DNA from: Taxillus chinensis
Taxonomy: Eukaryota; Streptophyta; Magnoliopsida; Santalales; Loranthaceae
NCBI GenBank assembly: GCA_023512835.1
Contig: CM042091.1
Location: forward strand, 21,159,506-21,223,505
DNA: 64,000 nucleotides
Direction: 5' to 3'
Below the pieces are notes generated by a model. That model saw nothing but the letters and a program-made list of their open reading frames with translations, did no database searches and was not told where the DNA came from. Position 1 is the stretch's first letter. Each line of letters starts with the position of its first letter. Positions 35,101 through 50,100 of the stretch are shown here, one piece after another. A program made the position numbers and the translations under genes.

Positions 35101-38100
35101 TTGTAATCTCTCAAGAAGTAATAAGAAAGAATTTCTTCCCTATCATTTTCTACTTGATATCAAAGCAAGACTTAAAAACTTGCTCTAATCCTAACCTAGT
35201 TGATTCTTTCTTCTCCACCAATATTATTGACAGACTCTACCCTAATAGGATTATGATCTCTGACCTACCACCGTCCGCTACCCTAATATGCTGTTGACAA
35301 GCTATTAGTAGAAGCAAACAGAGACTACAATAGGAGGATTCAACCTCAAGTCCAGTCTTCTGTCACCACCGCCTGCTGTCGTCGTTGCAGCAGTCGTCAA
35401 AAGCATTCCCAAGGCCAAGCGAGGTCTGGGCCTTAGGCCCCCAAAAATTGGGCCAAAATTAGGGCCCCCCAATGCCACCATCTAATCCATCTTATTGACC
35501 AAGCCACTAGCCTCACACTATAGTGGACGGCAATACTACGCTCCACCACCACTACACTCCACGTCCATGCTTGCCTAACACCTCCACCTCCATAGCCTAA
35601 CACTGACAGGCAGCTTCCTCCTCCACTCCAGAGGAACACAGCTGACGGCATCGGCCGCCCTTCCGCCCTCCTTCCTGGCCTGCCGTCATTTCGCCTTCCT
35701 GAGCAGCCATTGGCTGAGCCCTCCCAACTCCGCTTGTTGCACGACTCATAGGTTTGACCGGCAATCGTCCTCGATCCAATAACCGGAAATCCATCCGACC
35801 GACCATGGTCTATGAGATTGGTGACCCGTCCGATTTTGTGTTTTAGTTTTGTTTTACAAATTCTGTAATGTAAATACTAAATATATCACTATTGTGTTGT
35901 TTTTATTTTAGTAATGTAAATTAGCAAATATATTAGTATTGTATTTGTGTCTTTATTTTTGTTTTATGTATTTCATAAGTCTATGAAATTGAAAGTTATT
36001 TGGGTTGAAACTAAAAATTCAATTATGAATTATTAATATGTAATTGTGTTTTAAATATAAAAACCATTTAGATGAAAAATATTTAAGTAAGTAATTGTAA
36101 TTTATGTTTTTAAATTTTATATTGTTCCTAGAATTATAGTAAGCTAATAATAATAATAATTGATACTTTAATATAAGGATACAAATATTATTATTATCTT
36201 AGAATGTATTAAAAATAAGGATCATCAATTTAATGATCGCTTTGGGTCCCCTGAATCTTGGGACCGGCTTTGGAAACCATTTGCTACCATCGCTGTCGTA
36301 AGCCACCACTCCTTCTCTACAAGCTTGGTATTTCTAATGCAGTGGTCTATGCCTCTCATTTTAAAGGCGTTGCCCTTGCTTTGACTCAAAACAGCGTTGG
36401 AGAATGACTCATTGTGGTGTTTGACTTTGATTTATACACATCACCCTGCTATGAGTACCGATAAAATCTTTGTGGTTCCGAACAGCAAAGGAGAGATATG
36501 AGAGGTTAGTGAAAAATTAATCTTTCTGACTCATACTAGACCTGATATTTCACAACACGCGAGTGTTGTGAATCATATTCTAATATATTTAAAACATTCT
36601 ACAAATATAAGTATTATATTTTTTAAGTATAAACAACTAGACATTATGGGATAATGGTTTGAAGTATCGATCAATACCAAAATGTATCGCCCGAATCGAA
36701 ACGATATTGGAGGGTCCCGGTACAAGATCCCAACCCGATACAAAAATCTCGTGTATCTGCTCCATCTCATTGATCTCAGCCGAGATCTCGAGCAAGAAGA
36801 AACGACTTGATCGATGTTCAAACGATATGTTGCATCACGGACGAAAATTCGTCTGAAATTAACGAAAATAATTGGTACGTACCTTTCTTCCTCCTCCACT
36901 CCGACACCGACGGCCATCGGTTCCATCCTCCTCATCTTCTCTTCTTCCTCTGTCTTCTTGGCCATCAATTATGGCCATCCTCGTCTTTTCTTCTTCTCGT
37001 CTTAACACTTATTTATTTATTTAACTTAACTAATTTTATTTTAATTTAAATTAAAATCATTCCTTAAATTAAAATGAGTTGTCCGCAATCGAGACTTCAA
37101 ACCATGTATGGGATACACCAACTTTGACATTGTTAAATCCAAATTAAATAGAAAGTCTAATTTCGAGTATGTGTCATTTATAAATGATAATTTGGTGACT
37201 TAGAGTAGTAAAAAACAGAATATGATTTCCTTATCTAGTGTAGAACCTGAATCTCAAGCTCATCATCATGCTACTATAGAGCACATGTCACTATGTAATC
37301 TTTTATATGATCTTGGTCATGGCCCTCAAAAGTCAATGATACTTTTTATGATAGCATAGCTGCCATTGAAATAACTAATAATCTAATATAGCATGATCGA
37401 ATTAAGCATATTGAACTTTGTTGGATCCCATTTTGTTCGGATTGGACACATTTTGTCAAACTCATTTTTCTTCGATGCCGTCTCAGTTTGTGAAAATTTT
37501 ACAGGACGACGAAGTTGTGACCGTTGAGCCGTAAATGCCTGATTTCAAGAAGTTATTCAACAAGGCCTTCAAATACCAAAAAGTCAGCCCTTGCCGATAG
37601 AAAATCAAATTCGAGAATCAATACCTTCGACCACACTTGATTCTGAGGTCAAACGAAGAAGATATAATCAAAATAGCATTTTAGCCGCCAGCGATGGTTA
37701 AAACGATAATTGACTTTCCAAACAACACTCCGGATCAGGTCACGAACCTCATATTCTCATTCTACTCGTTGTTTTGAGAACTTTGACATATATATTGTAT
37801 ATATTCGCTCCCGGGGCCTCTTTAAATAAAAATAAAAAATTATATTTTTCGATAATAAATAATTATAGTACAAGCTTGGCACGAAAATAAAATCATTTTA
37901 AAATAAAAATGACACGGGATCACTCGTCACAATGTCCTGAGTCCAAAAATAATTTTCTCATAATTTTTTAAAATCCGAGTCTCCATCTCGAGTTTAAAAA
38001 CCTAAGGATCAGTTAAAAAAATACCCAATTAAAAATTTTAAAACCCTAGCTGCCATCTTTTTCTCTTTCTGCCTAACTTAGTCCATGTGTCATCTTCTCA

Positions 38101-41100
38101 TTGATTAAAAAAGAACAAAAAAAAACAAAAAAACAAAAACAAAAAGCAAAAGAAAAAAAAAAAAAAAAGAAAAAAGAAAAAAATGGTAACTCTCTCCCTC
38201 TTCTCCATCTCTCTCACGTCTCTCTTACACGACGCAGCGATGCAGACCCCGTCTCGTCTCTTTCTTGCAACGCGCGTCCCTTCTTCCAAAGGCGTAGAGG
38301 TTGCAGGCGCAGAGGTTACAATGGTATGGATTCCTTTCCCCTTTTCCCTTCCCCTCTTTCCCTGCTTTTCCAAAACCGACTTTCCCCCTGCCGCCTTCAC
38401 ACGCCCAGCCAGCTAGCTTTGACTCACCTTTCCACGCCAGCCCATTCAAACCCCAAACCCTAGTTCTATCGTATATAAACCCCAGGATCAAACAACCAAA
38501 GGGGGGGCTCTCTTCATGATCAAAACAATAAAACCAAAAATTCACTCTTCAATCTCCATCTCCTCCCTTAAATCCCTCTAGAGAGTTCCCCCGGCCGGAA
38601 ATTGCAACCGCCAGCCGTCGCCTTTGTTCCACCCCTGCCCTGAGCTGCTGCTTGTTGCTAGTCCACCATCTCCGGCCGTTCTCAAACCACGATCTTCAAG
38701 CCCTCCTCCTTTCCTTCTTCCCCCAAAGCTCGGAGGACAGAGGAAGGCACGGACAGAAAGGCCTCCATAAGGGCTCACGACGCCCGACCAGTGTTCAAGA
38801 ACAAAAAAGGTGCCTAAGTCGTGGAGCCGAGAAAGGAAGCAACGTTTAGGGAAATTTATTTTAGTTCATGTACTATTTGTTTTTGTCTTGTTCTGTTTTG
38901 TTTTTGTTTGGCTGTTGGGGATCGCGAGTTAATGGTCATGGGTGGCTAATGGGTAATCGTTTCATGTTTTGTTCACAGACTGCATATTGGATTTTTGATT
39001 CACCGACTGCATATTTATCCATTGACTGCATGTTGGGTCTATTTAGGACCTGTTGTGCATTTGTTTCTGGTTAATGCTTATTTTGTTTTGTTGCTCATCG
39101 GCATATTAATTCGTGATTGGTTATGTTTATCGTGGGTATTGTTCAATCCTGATCCGGAATCATTCTCTCTCCTTTTTTTAGACGAGTTACATCCTTGGCC
39201 ACGGCTGTCCCAGGGATGGGGTTGGCCCCCTCCCCGGCTATATCTATTTGGTCATATGAGTGTTTCGTTGGCCCCTCCCTCGCCATTTGCTAGCAGGCTT
39301 TGCTGCATCTTTTTTTTTATGCGGGTTCTGTTTTAATTTGTTGATATATACATGCTTTTAGGATGCTATTGGGTGGTCCTTACTAATTGTCGTGCGAGTC
39401 TATCTGCCCAAATATTCAATAAATCATAAACTCACATCTTAACTGTTGGGTTTTGTCCATATGTTACATGCTTCATGTCTGCATTCGAGTTTCTTCTCTG
39501 CCTGCCTATATGTGTATGCTTGTCCTCACTGATTGTTCCCTTGTTGGTCTAAAGGGTTTTCTGTATATCATATTGTGCTCTGCCGTGTCTTCCCGAGTAT
39601 GTTTGTAGCATGAGTCCATATGCCTAATGTCCTCCACTGTTGGTATCATTGTCTACCCATGTACCTGCATATTTACTCTATTTATCTCCACCATGCTGCA
39701 TAAATTGACGTCTCCCCGCTGATGTACATTCTCTCTTCCATGCTACCAAGGTTGTAATTTGGGATATGCTGCTTTCGATTTATTATTATGGTTTTGTTTT
39801 GTTTATCTTTTTTAATGTTGGCCTTAGGTTTATGTTAGTATGACCATAAGATTGTAACAACGGGTTCCTTTCATCCCGGTGCAATTGTAATTTGTAAATC
39901 GAGCAAAAAAAAAAGAAAAAGAAAAAGAAAAAGAAAAAAAGAGAGATTAAAAAAAACAACAAAAAGTGAAAAAAAAAAAGATTAAAAAAGAGAGAGCTTT
40001 GTTTTTTTATTTTTTATGGATGCCACTAATCACACGTGTACTTTTATTTTGTTTGCTTGAGATTATTGCTAAAAAAGTGTTTTTTTTGATGTTTTTTTCA
40101 AGATAAAGGAAATGTTTTTAACCAAAATAAAAATAAGTATATTTTTCAAAAACAAGCCAAACCAAACAAAATGAAACAAATAAAATTCTTTCTCAAAGAA
40201 AAAAAACAAAAGAAAAAAATATTTTTTAGATTAAAAAAAGTATTTTCTAAATAAATAAACAAATAAAGTGTTTTCAATAAAAATAAAAAAACAAAATAAA
40301 TAAAAAATAAAACAAAAAACAATAGTTTTTTTTTTTACTTGATTTTTTTTTGCTTACTCAGTTTTGCTCTTAAAAAGTAATTTGATCTTAATTTGTAACA
40401 TTAATAAATAACTTAGAAATGATTCAAATCATGGGATTCTTTAGTTTAAGACTTAAGCTTTAACTTTAGCACATGAAAATAAATTAGCTCAACTCTTAGG
40501 GTTTCCTTTAGATTCTTAAACAAATTAAATTTAATTTCAATTTCAACAAATGACTTAGAAAAATAAAAAGAGTAGATCTTTGCTTAAAGAGTAAATTTAA
40601 TATCACTATTTAGACTAGTTAACTTAAGTAATAGTTAAAACAAATTAGAAACCTCCAAATTTTAATATAGGTAGGGTGTTGTGGGGGTGCTAAACCTTCC
40701 CCACACGTATTTAACTCCCGGACTTAACTCTAGTGACGTAGATCATTTTAGGTGACCAACTGCACCCCAAAAACAGTTTGTGATGACTCTGTATTTTTTC
40801 ATCACCATTCAGGTGAAGGATAGGAGAATCGCATCCCTGAAAGCGGATTTTTCCCCAGACGAAATCCGGTGATAACAAACTCGACAGAAATTACATCAAG
40901 GATAATCTAAATTCTATTGTAACAGACATTTCTTATATTAAGAGAGCAAAACAACTTATCGATATGATGACACATGCAGTTTTTGGTATTCTTTGTCACA
41001 CATCTTTCTCCAAGTTAAGCATGTGTAATATCTATAAACCAACTTAAGGAGGAGAGTTGGAATAAGTTGCCAATTAATTGTCTAATTATTTCCTAAATAG

Positions 41101-44100
41101 TTGTAATTATTTGGGTATATATTTAATTTTCTATATTGAAATATTTTCTAATTAGGTCTTCTCAATTGCGTATATATGTGTGTGAGCTTGTAATCTCTCA
41201 AAAAGTAATAAGAAAGATTTTGTATATATAGGGTTCTTAGTATTTTCTTTTTTTTTCTTCAATTCCTTTATAAGCTCTAAGAACTCATTAAAATCTCACA
41301 AAGTGTCTCTCTTAGCGCCCAAGTGTAGTTTCTATAATAATGCAATTGAATGCAAACTCTAATTATTTGACTGAAATATAACTCTTTCTTTTTATACTTC
41401 AGTCTTGGTTGACTTGATTGTTGTCTCTCAATCTGACAAGCTCTCCCAAAATAAATAAATAAATAACCACAAAATCTGGATCTTTTGCCATAAAGCGTAA
41501 AGCAGACTCCCACACGTTTTATTCACCTGAGCTGTCAGATCAAGCCACGTCATCCTAACATATGACCTAGATAAACAAGCTCTAAACCATATTTGCTTGG
41601 TTAGGTGGCTTAATGAAACTCTACATCTGATGGCTCTTCTGCCTAACGTTGGTGTCTAGGTGTGAAGTACTACTTCCTTGAACTAATATTAAACAAATCT
41701 TTAATGAGGACTAAGATAATGCTGCATCACCTTTCTACTACTTACTCATTATAATGATCTTCCGTAAGTACAAATAAAATGATACATTTCATCATGTATG
41801 GTTAAGTTTGACAAACGTCAAATGGAAGTCCATTCGGACCGTGAAACTCTAACATTGCTCTTGAACTTGGACCTTGATTTTAAGCAATAGGCTCTAGTAT
41901 CGAGCAACGTGGCCCTTTGTCTTGAACAATGGTGATGGAATCCTCACCTATCACAGGAGGCACCAGCGCCAGCGCCACACTAAAAGCTGATTCTATTTTG
42001 ATTGAGTTTATATTTTCCAAATAAGTGGAGTCGGTTGCCCTAGTGGAGTCTATCTCTCTTGCTAGTCTTTAGGAGCTTGTTAGCCTTTTATTTTAAGAGT
42101 TTGTTGAAATGGTCATGCTATTTATTATTATAATGTATTTCAAATAAGTAGAATGAAGTAATATTAATTTCCTCTGGAGATCCTCCCTGGACTCTTGCTT
42201 TTATTGTCTGTTAAGATTCTTACAGATAGGACATTGCAGGAGAGCATTATTCCTTATTTTACTCTCAATTCTAAGCTTCCGAGACTGAGTTTATCAATTG
42301 GTATCAAAGTGGGTCTCGATCGAGAATGGTGACCACACATTCGTCCGCTGGTGATAACTCAACTGATGATCTTTTGGTTGCCATTGCAGCAAAATTGGAC
42401 GTTCTGGATGGGCTAAAGGAAAAGGTTATAGCTTTGGAGGAGCAAGCTTCTAAACCTTATTGAGGAAAAGGAAAAGTACGACAATGGGTGGATGATACTA
42501 ATGATGAACCTGATTCCCACTGTCTGCGACCCTGACACGCCAAGGTTAATTTTCCTAAATTTTAAGGGGGTAACTGGCAGGGATGGATCCTTAAAGCTAA
42601 AAAATATTTTCGGTACTATGAAATACCAGACGACGATAAGGTGGACATAGCTTCGATGTACTTAGAGGGAGACACATTGGATTTGTTCTTGTAGTTGAAC
42701 TCCCAAAGAACATTGCTATATTGGCCAAAATCGGTGAAGGCATTTGAAGAGCATTATGGGCCACTGGAATTCTTAAATCCTTATGAGTATTTATGCAATA
42801 TCCAACAATCGGGCACGGTGACTGAATACCGACAGTGGGCAAAACACGTGACACACGTCATCAATTGGCCAGAGCATTGTCTCCTTGGGATTTTCCCAAA
42901 TGGCCTTAGAGAAGAACTCAAATCCGAGGTTAAAGTTCACAAGCCACGTACTATTCATAGGGCAGCAAGCTTAGCTTTAGAATTTGAGAAAAAGATAGCC
43001 CAAATAAAGGGATCCAAGCCCAATAATTATTATACTTCTTCTTGGCACAAACTCCGCGCTAATCCCATGTGCAACAAGGGAGCCACCCCGACAAACTTAA
43101 GTTCAACTCCTCAATCTATAGCGTCTTTGGCCAGCATGAAGAAGGAATCTACCGCCCTTGCTCCTGCAACACGTTCTTGGGACGCAACGTGGCAACAACT
43201 CTGCAACAAAAGCCTTTGTCGTCACTGTGGAGAACTGTTTCATCCAAGACATAGGTGTTCAATTACTTTTTCTTTGTTGGAGCTTGAAGAAGAGGGAAGT
43301 CCAATGTCCAACACGGAGGAACGGGTGGACAAGAGCGACAAAGAGGCACTGGTAGCCACGAAAATCTCTTTCAATGCCATTTTGGGAAGACCTACTGCAT
43401 CAATGATGAAGCTTATGGGAACCTTGGCTGGCTGTGAAGTTCTGCTGCTGGTGGACAGCAGTTCGACCCACAATTTTGTCTCGGATTCTCTGGCACAAGA
43501 GTTATCATTGACAATCTCTTCGACAACGAGTTTTGACATTCAGATTGGTGATGGGCATATTGCTCTCTGCAACCGGATTAGTCCTAGCATTCAGATCCAG
43601 CTTCCAGGGTTGACAATTACCCAGGATTTTTATCCCTTTTCCTTAGTTGGATCAGATTTGGTATAAGATATTAAGTGGCTGGCATCCCTTAATGCCATAC
43701 AAGTTAACAGGAATGAAATGTTTCTGATTTTCTGGATCAAGGGGAAGAAGTTAAACTACAAGGGATACCAAGAAAAGAAAATCAGGGGACAGTCTGAATG
43801 TAATGGCCACCGTTGAACACCCGGGAAATTATGCTTCCAGCAACCTTGAAGGACTGTTGGCTACATTTGCTACTTTATTTGATGAACCCAGGTCTTTACC
43901 ACCGTTAATAAAATATTTTCATTCCATCACTCTTGTTCCCAGTTACCAAACCGGAAGCCTTACAGGTACCCTTATTTCCAAAAGAATGAGATCAAGAGGC
44001 AAGTCAAGGAACTTCTAAAAGGGGTTCATCCAACCGAGTTTTAGCCCCTTTGCCAGCCCGATCTTGTTGGTTAATGATACAAATAAGAAAATATTCTTAT

Positions 44101-47100
44101 TCCTCTTAATTTACATATACAATATATGATTAGGTATATATATACAGAGAGATAAAACTATATTAGGATATTAATAATAATATCCCACTAATCACTCCAA
44201 TCCCATTAATCACTCCAATCTCACTAATTACTCTAATTTCACTAATTGAAACTAAGTATTAAGAAACGACTTGAAAGATAAAATGCCCAAAGTATCACTA
44301 CCAATAATAATAATATCATCTACATACACAACTAAAAAGATGAAAACACCGTTTGATTGCTTGTAAAACACTGAGTAGTCACTTTTGCTCTTAATCATAC
44401 CCCATGTGTCTATAACCTGACTAAATTTGCCAAACCAAGCACAAGAACTCTGTTTCAAACCATACAGAGATTTTCAAAGACGACATACATATCCAGACTC
44501 CCCCCTAAGCAACAAAACCAAGAGGTTGCTCCATGAAAACCTCTTTGTGGAGATCACCATAAAGAAAAGCATTTTTGATATCTAATTGATACAAAGTCCA
44601 ATGGTGAGTAGCTACTAAAGAAATAAACAAGTAAATAGAGGTTAATTTGGCAACAAGAGAAAAAGTATTAGAATAGTCCACGTCATAGGTTTGGGCATAA
44701 CCTATAGCAACGAGACGGGCCTCCAAGCAAGCAACAAACCCATCTGGACCACATCCACTTGCGCTGATAGCCCATTTCCCTAAAGGTAAATCAACCAACT
44801 ACCAAGTAACATTTTCGTTTAAAGTTTTCATTTCGTCGAGCATTGCTTGGTGCCAACCAGGGTCAGAGAGAGTTTCACAAACAATTTTGGGTATAGGTGG
44901 AAGAATCGAGAGAGGTAAAAAAAACAAGAAAAAAAAGACAAATAATTATAAGAAACAAAAGACGAAATGGGATAGGTACAGCTTCTTTTACCTTTACATA
45001 ATGCAATAGGAAAATCATCACTTAGAATGGGATCTGAGGGCAAAGAAGCATGTACCAAACATCAATCAAAAGGTTGGTGCCCAAAGTACACTTGAGTACG
45101 TTGGGGCTCGTAAGTGGCAGGAGTAATGGGGCTTGTGACAGCTTCAGAAGGTGTAATAGAAGACCAATAAATCATCATGCTCCCTCTGATGTGTGTGAGG
45201 AAGAAAAGACAAAAAGTAGGATGTGTCTTCCATGAAAGTAACATCAGTACAAACAAAATATTTATTAAGACTAGAACAATAACATCGATAACATTTTTAA
45301 AGACAAAGATAGCCAAGGAAAACAAACTTCAAGGACTTAGAATATAATTTAGTGACATGCAAGCTCACATTACGAATAAAGCAAGTGTTACCAAATATTC
45401 TAGAGTCAATTGGAAACATGAAAATGTGAGAAAAGAGGGTTTTGTAAGGGATCTCACAAACAAGAATAGATGAGGTCATGCAATTAATTAAAAAAAACAT
45501 GCGGTATAAACTGCATTAGCCCAAAAAGATTTAAGAGCATTTATTTGAAATAAAAGGCTATACCATTTTGAGATCAAGTATCAACACAAGAAGTCTAATG
45601 AAGATGTCATTTTGAACCATAAAATTTTTAAAAAATATTTAGGTATACTCTATGGCATTATCACTAGGTAAATGATGAACAAAAACATTGAATTAAGTTT
45701 TGATTTAAGCACAAAAAGTACAAAAGATAGAGAACAATTCGGAATGACTTTTCATTAAATATAACCAATGATACAAGAATAGTTATCTACAAAGGTAACA
45801 AAATATTTAAATCCAAGTTCGGATACAATACAACAAGAACCCCAAACATCAGAATGAATTAATTGAAAACAAACACACATGTTTATTGATTCTTGAACTC
45901 GAACTAAGGCAATAGTGTTTTACATATTGACACGAGTCGCAATTTAAGTAAGATATATGACTAATGTGGACAAAACTTCTTAAGTAATGGAAGTGACGAA
46001 TGACCCAATTTACAATGCTCCCCGAAGGAAGATATAACACCAAAGCATGAAACAAATGGAGGTAATGGGATATCAAGAGATAAAAGGCTCCAAAATTCAT
46101 ATCATTTACTAATATTCTTCATCATAAGATCCTAAAATAAGCAATGATAAAAAAAAATAATGCAACAATTAAGATGACAAGTAAGCCAGCTCACTAAAAT
46201 TAAATTAAAAGATAAATTAGATAAATATAAAACAGATGACAAAGTCAAGAAAATAAATATTTTTAATTGCATTTTATGACTTCAAACAAAAGAAAAGATG
46301 TCGAAATGTTACTTTAGCATTGAAATAAATATACTATTATATTTTATATGATTTGTAATTTATTATAAAATTATAATCTATAATTATTGATAAAATTAGT
46401 TTCTATATTTGATTGTCTAAGTATAAAAATTTCTAGTCTAAAAATTTAATTTGTTTTAATATAATTAATATCATTTTTTTAAAAAAATACAGAAAATAAT
46501 AATAATTTAACACAGGTATAATTTATTTATTTTTCAGTTTTATAAACGCAAGTTTAAAAAAATACACACGCAAATTTATATAGCAGAAATTATCAATCAA
46601 ATGATCATCTTTATTAATACTCCAAAGATAAAGGTGAACCGTCTTACTTCAATCCATGTAGCTGGAACCGTTTAACTTATGGTACGTGATTTTAGACATC
46701 ACAGGCACCATATCCAACACAACTGCTTCGTATCCATAACTCCAAGACCAAGACAGAGGAACCATTACGCCACATCAAACACAAGAGGGCAAAGTCAACC
46801 ACAAACAGAACGAGGATGGTATAAGATCAACTATGAATAGAACATAAACAAAACAAAGACGTCAAAGTCGACAAACATATAGAATGACAAAGATGTTGAC
46901 ACAAAGAAGTCGATTTGGGCAAAGATGCCGAAGTCGTCAGGTGATCGATGACACAAAGAAGCAATTGTTGAAGTCATCATCAAGTGATCAATGGAAAAAG
47001 CAACAATTGTTGAAGTTGGCATCGAGCAGAGACGTTAAAGTCAACATTAGGCAAAGACGTCGAGATCAGCATTGGGCAAAGACATCACAGTCAATGTCGG

Positions 47101-50100
47101 GTAGACAAATCGAGGTCAGAATTAGACAAAGACATCGAGGGACAGAGGCTCAATGATGGACAACAAACAAAGAGGAAGACAAAGACAAACAAGAGGTTTT
47201 TTTGTTTAACGTGGCTCCAATACCATGTGTCACACTTAGAAAATTTTGTAGCTTCTTATATTTGTACAACTCCTAATGGGAGCTAACTTAGTTAGCACCA
47301 TCATGTAAAATGTAACCTTATGTATATCTCCCGATAGCAAAAACGAAATAATGCTAAGATCTATATGTAAAACAAGGCTCTATGGGATAGTTTTAACATT
47401 ATAAAATTTTCATTCAATCAATAAAAAGAAAACATATTTCTCACATTGCTTTTGCGTGTGGTTGTCATTGTTTGTAGGTTCCAGGATTAAAAGCAAACGA
47501 TCCAAACGATGGACAGCTGAACTTAGCGATCCAAGATATAAGGAAAGCTAGATGTCGCGCGGGTTGAATTCTCACCCCGTGACAAGTGATATCAGAGCAA
47601 GTTCTAACCAGGAGACATCAAGCTTGTTCAAGCGAAGAAACTATCCAGTTCAAGACGGCACGATGTCAAACGGAAGAGCGTCGATCGTCACAAGTAGCAG
47701 AGGCCACAAAGAAAGGGAAAAGGAGTGTACTGTGAAGGAACGGAAGAGAGACTAGTCAGTATCGAGAGAGTCATGCCCGTTGGAAGGCCGAGTAGCCAAG
47801 CTGGAGTTAGCACTGACCAACCAAATGGAGGCAGTGGAGCAGCATAGTGAATGCATCGAGAGGATGGAGTTTGCAACTGCAAACTCTTTGGGAGAATGCA
47901 AGGGTTGCTCAACTCGGTGATGAATGATCTCAACACTCAGTTTGATGACTTAGTGGGAAATCTCTCGACGCAGATCCTAGCGATGCAAGAGGAGATCAAA
48001 GAGGTCAAAGCGGATTGGTCTCTTTGTAAAATGGCAGTGAATCGAGGTGAAGTTAACTGCCAATCCTACTCTACGATGGACGTTCTGAAACCAACACCTA
48101 TGGTGGGTCGAGGAGTGTGAGGGAGTTAGAAAACTTCCTTTGGATGTTGGAGCAATACTTCAATGCGGTGAACATCATCGAAACTGCTCGAAAGATCAAG
48201 ACCGCACTGTTATATCGAATCAATTTACCAGCCAATTTAAAATTAGAGTCATTGTTAGTAATCACCTACACCACATTTTGTTCCCCCACATATTCAACAA
48301 ATTCATCAAGTAATTCAAATACTTTCTCACCACTTTTTGCATATGCAGATACATCAACAGATTTCACAAACATTAATCCAACAGGTGAGTTAACCAAGAA
48401 GTTGATAATACTCTTACCTGTCCTACTAGTCCAACCATCAGCCATTATTGAGCACCCATACTTCTCCCACGTGTCTTTATGAGACTTTAATATTTCTTCG
48501 GTATGAGAAACTTCTTTCTTCAAACATTTCACTCTAACTTCATGGTAGCTTGGGGGCTTCAAATTGGAACCATATTGTCCAATGGCTTCAATAGCACATT
48601 TGAAAGAATCCAATGGGGTGACATTGAAAGGTACACCAGGTTGATACAAAAATCGAGCTATGTACTGAATAACAACATCCCTTCTTTCCTTATCAAGCTT
48701 TTCATCAATCAGTATTTGCTTCAACCTCCCTTGCTTGCGGAGTTCAACCACAGTTTTAGGCTTTTTATAAACAAAAGAATCCATTGGACCCTTTCCCTTA
48801 GCTTTCTTTGCTTGTGGAATCAAAGGTGTTTTTCCCTTGTCACTTGGCCATTTTCCTTGTGACTTCACTTGCAACTCAACTTCCAGCATCTTCTTCAGGC
48901 TCTAACATGTCATCAATTTCTTCAAATTCAGGCAATCTGTCATAGTTAATTTTCTCTTCCTTTTTTTTCTTCATATGGCCTTCAAGCTCTTTTCTCACAT
49001 CTTCAGGACATTTAAGACCCTTTTTTGCATTTCTATTGCCTCCAATTTGATGCAATTTGACTCTATAAATTCCTCTATTTGTAACTTTCCCACAAAATAT
49101 ACATCTCACAGCATTGACATTAAGGGGATCCTCCAAAATATTATACTTCCAAGCAGGATGTCTTTTGTTAATGTTGGAATTAATAGAATTGTTTGATGAT
49201 GTTACATGTTTACTTTGACTTCCAGAATCCATATTACAGGATTAAATTTGAAATAGGCATGATTTTATTTAAACACTGAGACACGATTTAACAATACACT
49301 GACCACGGACGACAAGCTTCAATAGTTAACAGTTTAACACTACACAATTTATTAAACATAATTTAATAAATTCTTACGGACAAACCAGGCAGTGGCGTGG
49401 AGTAGGTCATCGATTGCGTGGAGCAGAGGGCCGATCGCGTCGTCGCCGATCGTAAAACAGAGCCAAGGCTGCGACCGCGATGTGACGACATTCACGACTG
49501 CAACAAGACGACGTCTGTGACCGCGACTTCGAACCATGTTTCTAGGTCATGCTATTGATGGAGAAAATCCTCAAATGGACAAGAAGAAATTACAAGTCAT
49601 CCAAGAATGGAAGACGCCTAAAAGAGTTCCTGAACTATGATTTTTCTTTAGTTTTCCTAAACTAGAGCATAGGTAGGCCAAGGGACAAACCAGAGGCGTC
49701 AAGAGCAAGCTCCCTTCACCTGGCATTTACAGCCAAGGCTGCGTGCCCACAGAGGTGCAAGCACCGGCCTACTGGGTATTATAGAAGATTCATCCGCAGT
49801 TATTCCCACATTGCCGCTCCCATAACGGAGTTATTGAAGAAGAACAAGCACTGAGTGTGGGGCAAGACTTGCTATGAAGCCTTTGAGCTAAAGCAGGTGG
49901 TTATGGCAAAACCAGTGACGGCATTGTCGGACCATAAGAAGTCATACAACGTGAATACTGATACTTCTAATTTTGCCATGGTATTCTTATGCAGGAAGGA
50001 CATCCAATTGTTTATAAAAGCTAAAAACTCAATGGCACCAAAAGAATCTAACTCCAAGGCAAGCAAGGTGGCAAGGATTCCTGACAAAATTTGACTTTGT

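Noticed and set aside
38098..38545. Several overlapping frames around the A-rich tract at 38100
   Set aside because: They lie inside the Tat-like solo LTR, on both strands, with lysine- or proline-rich low-complexity translations.
38868..39336. Hydrophobic 68- and 113-codon frames
   Set aside because: Inside the solo LTR, overlapping in different frames, with no domain; judged to be chance.
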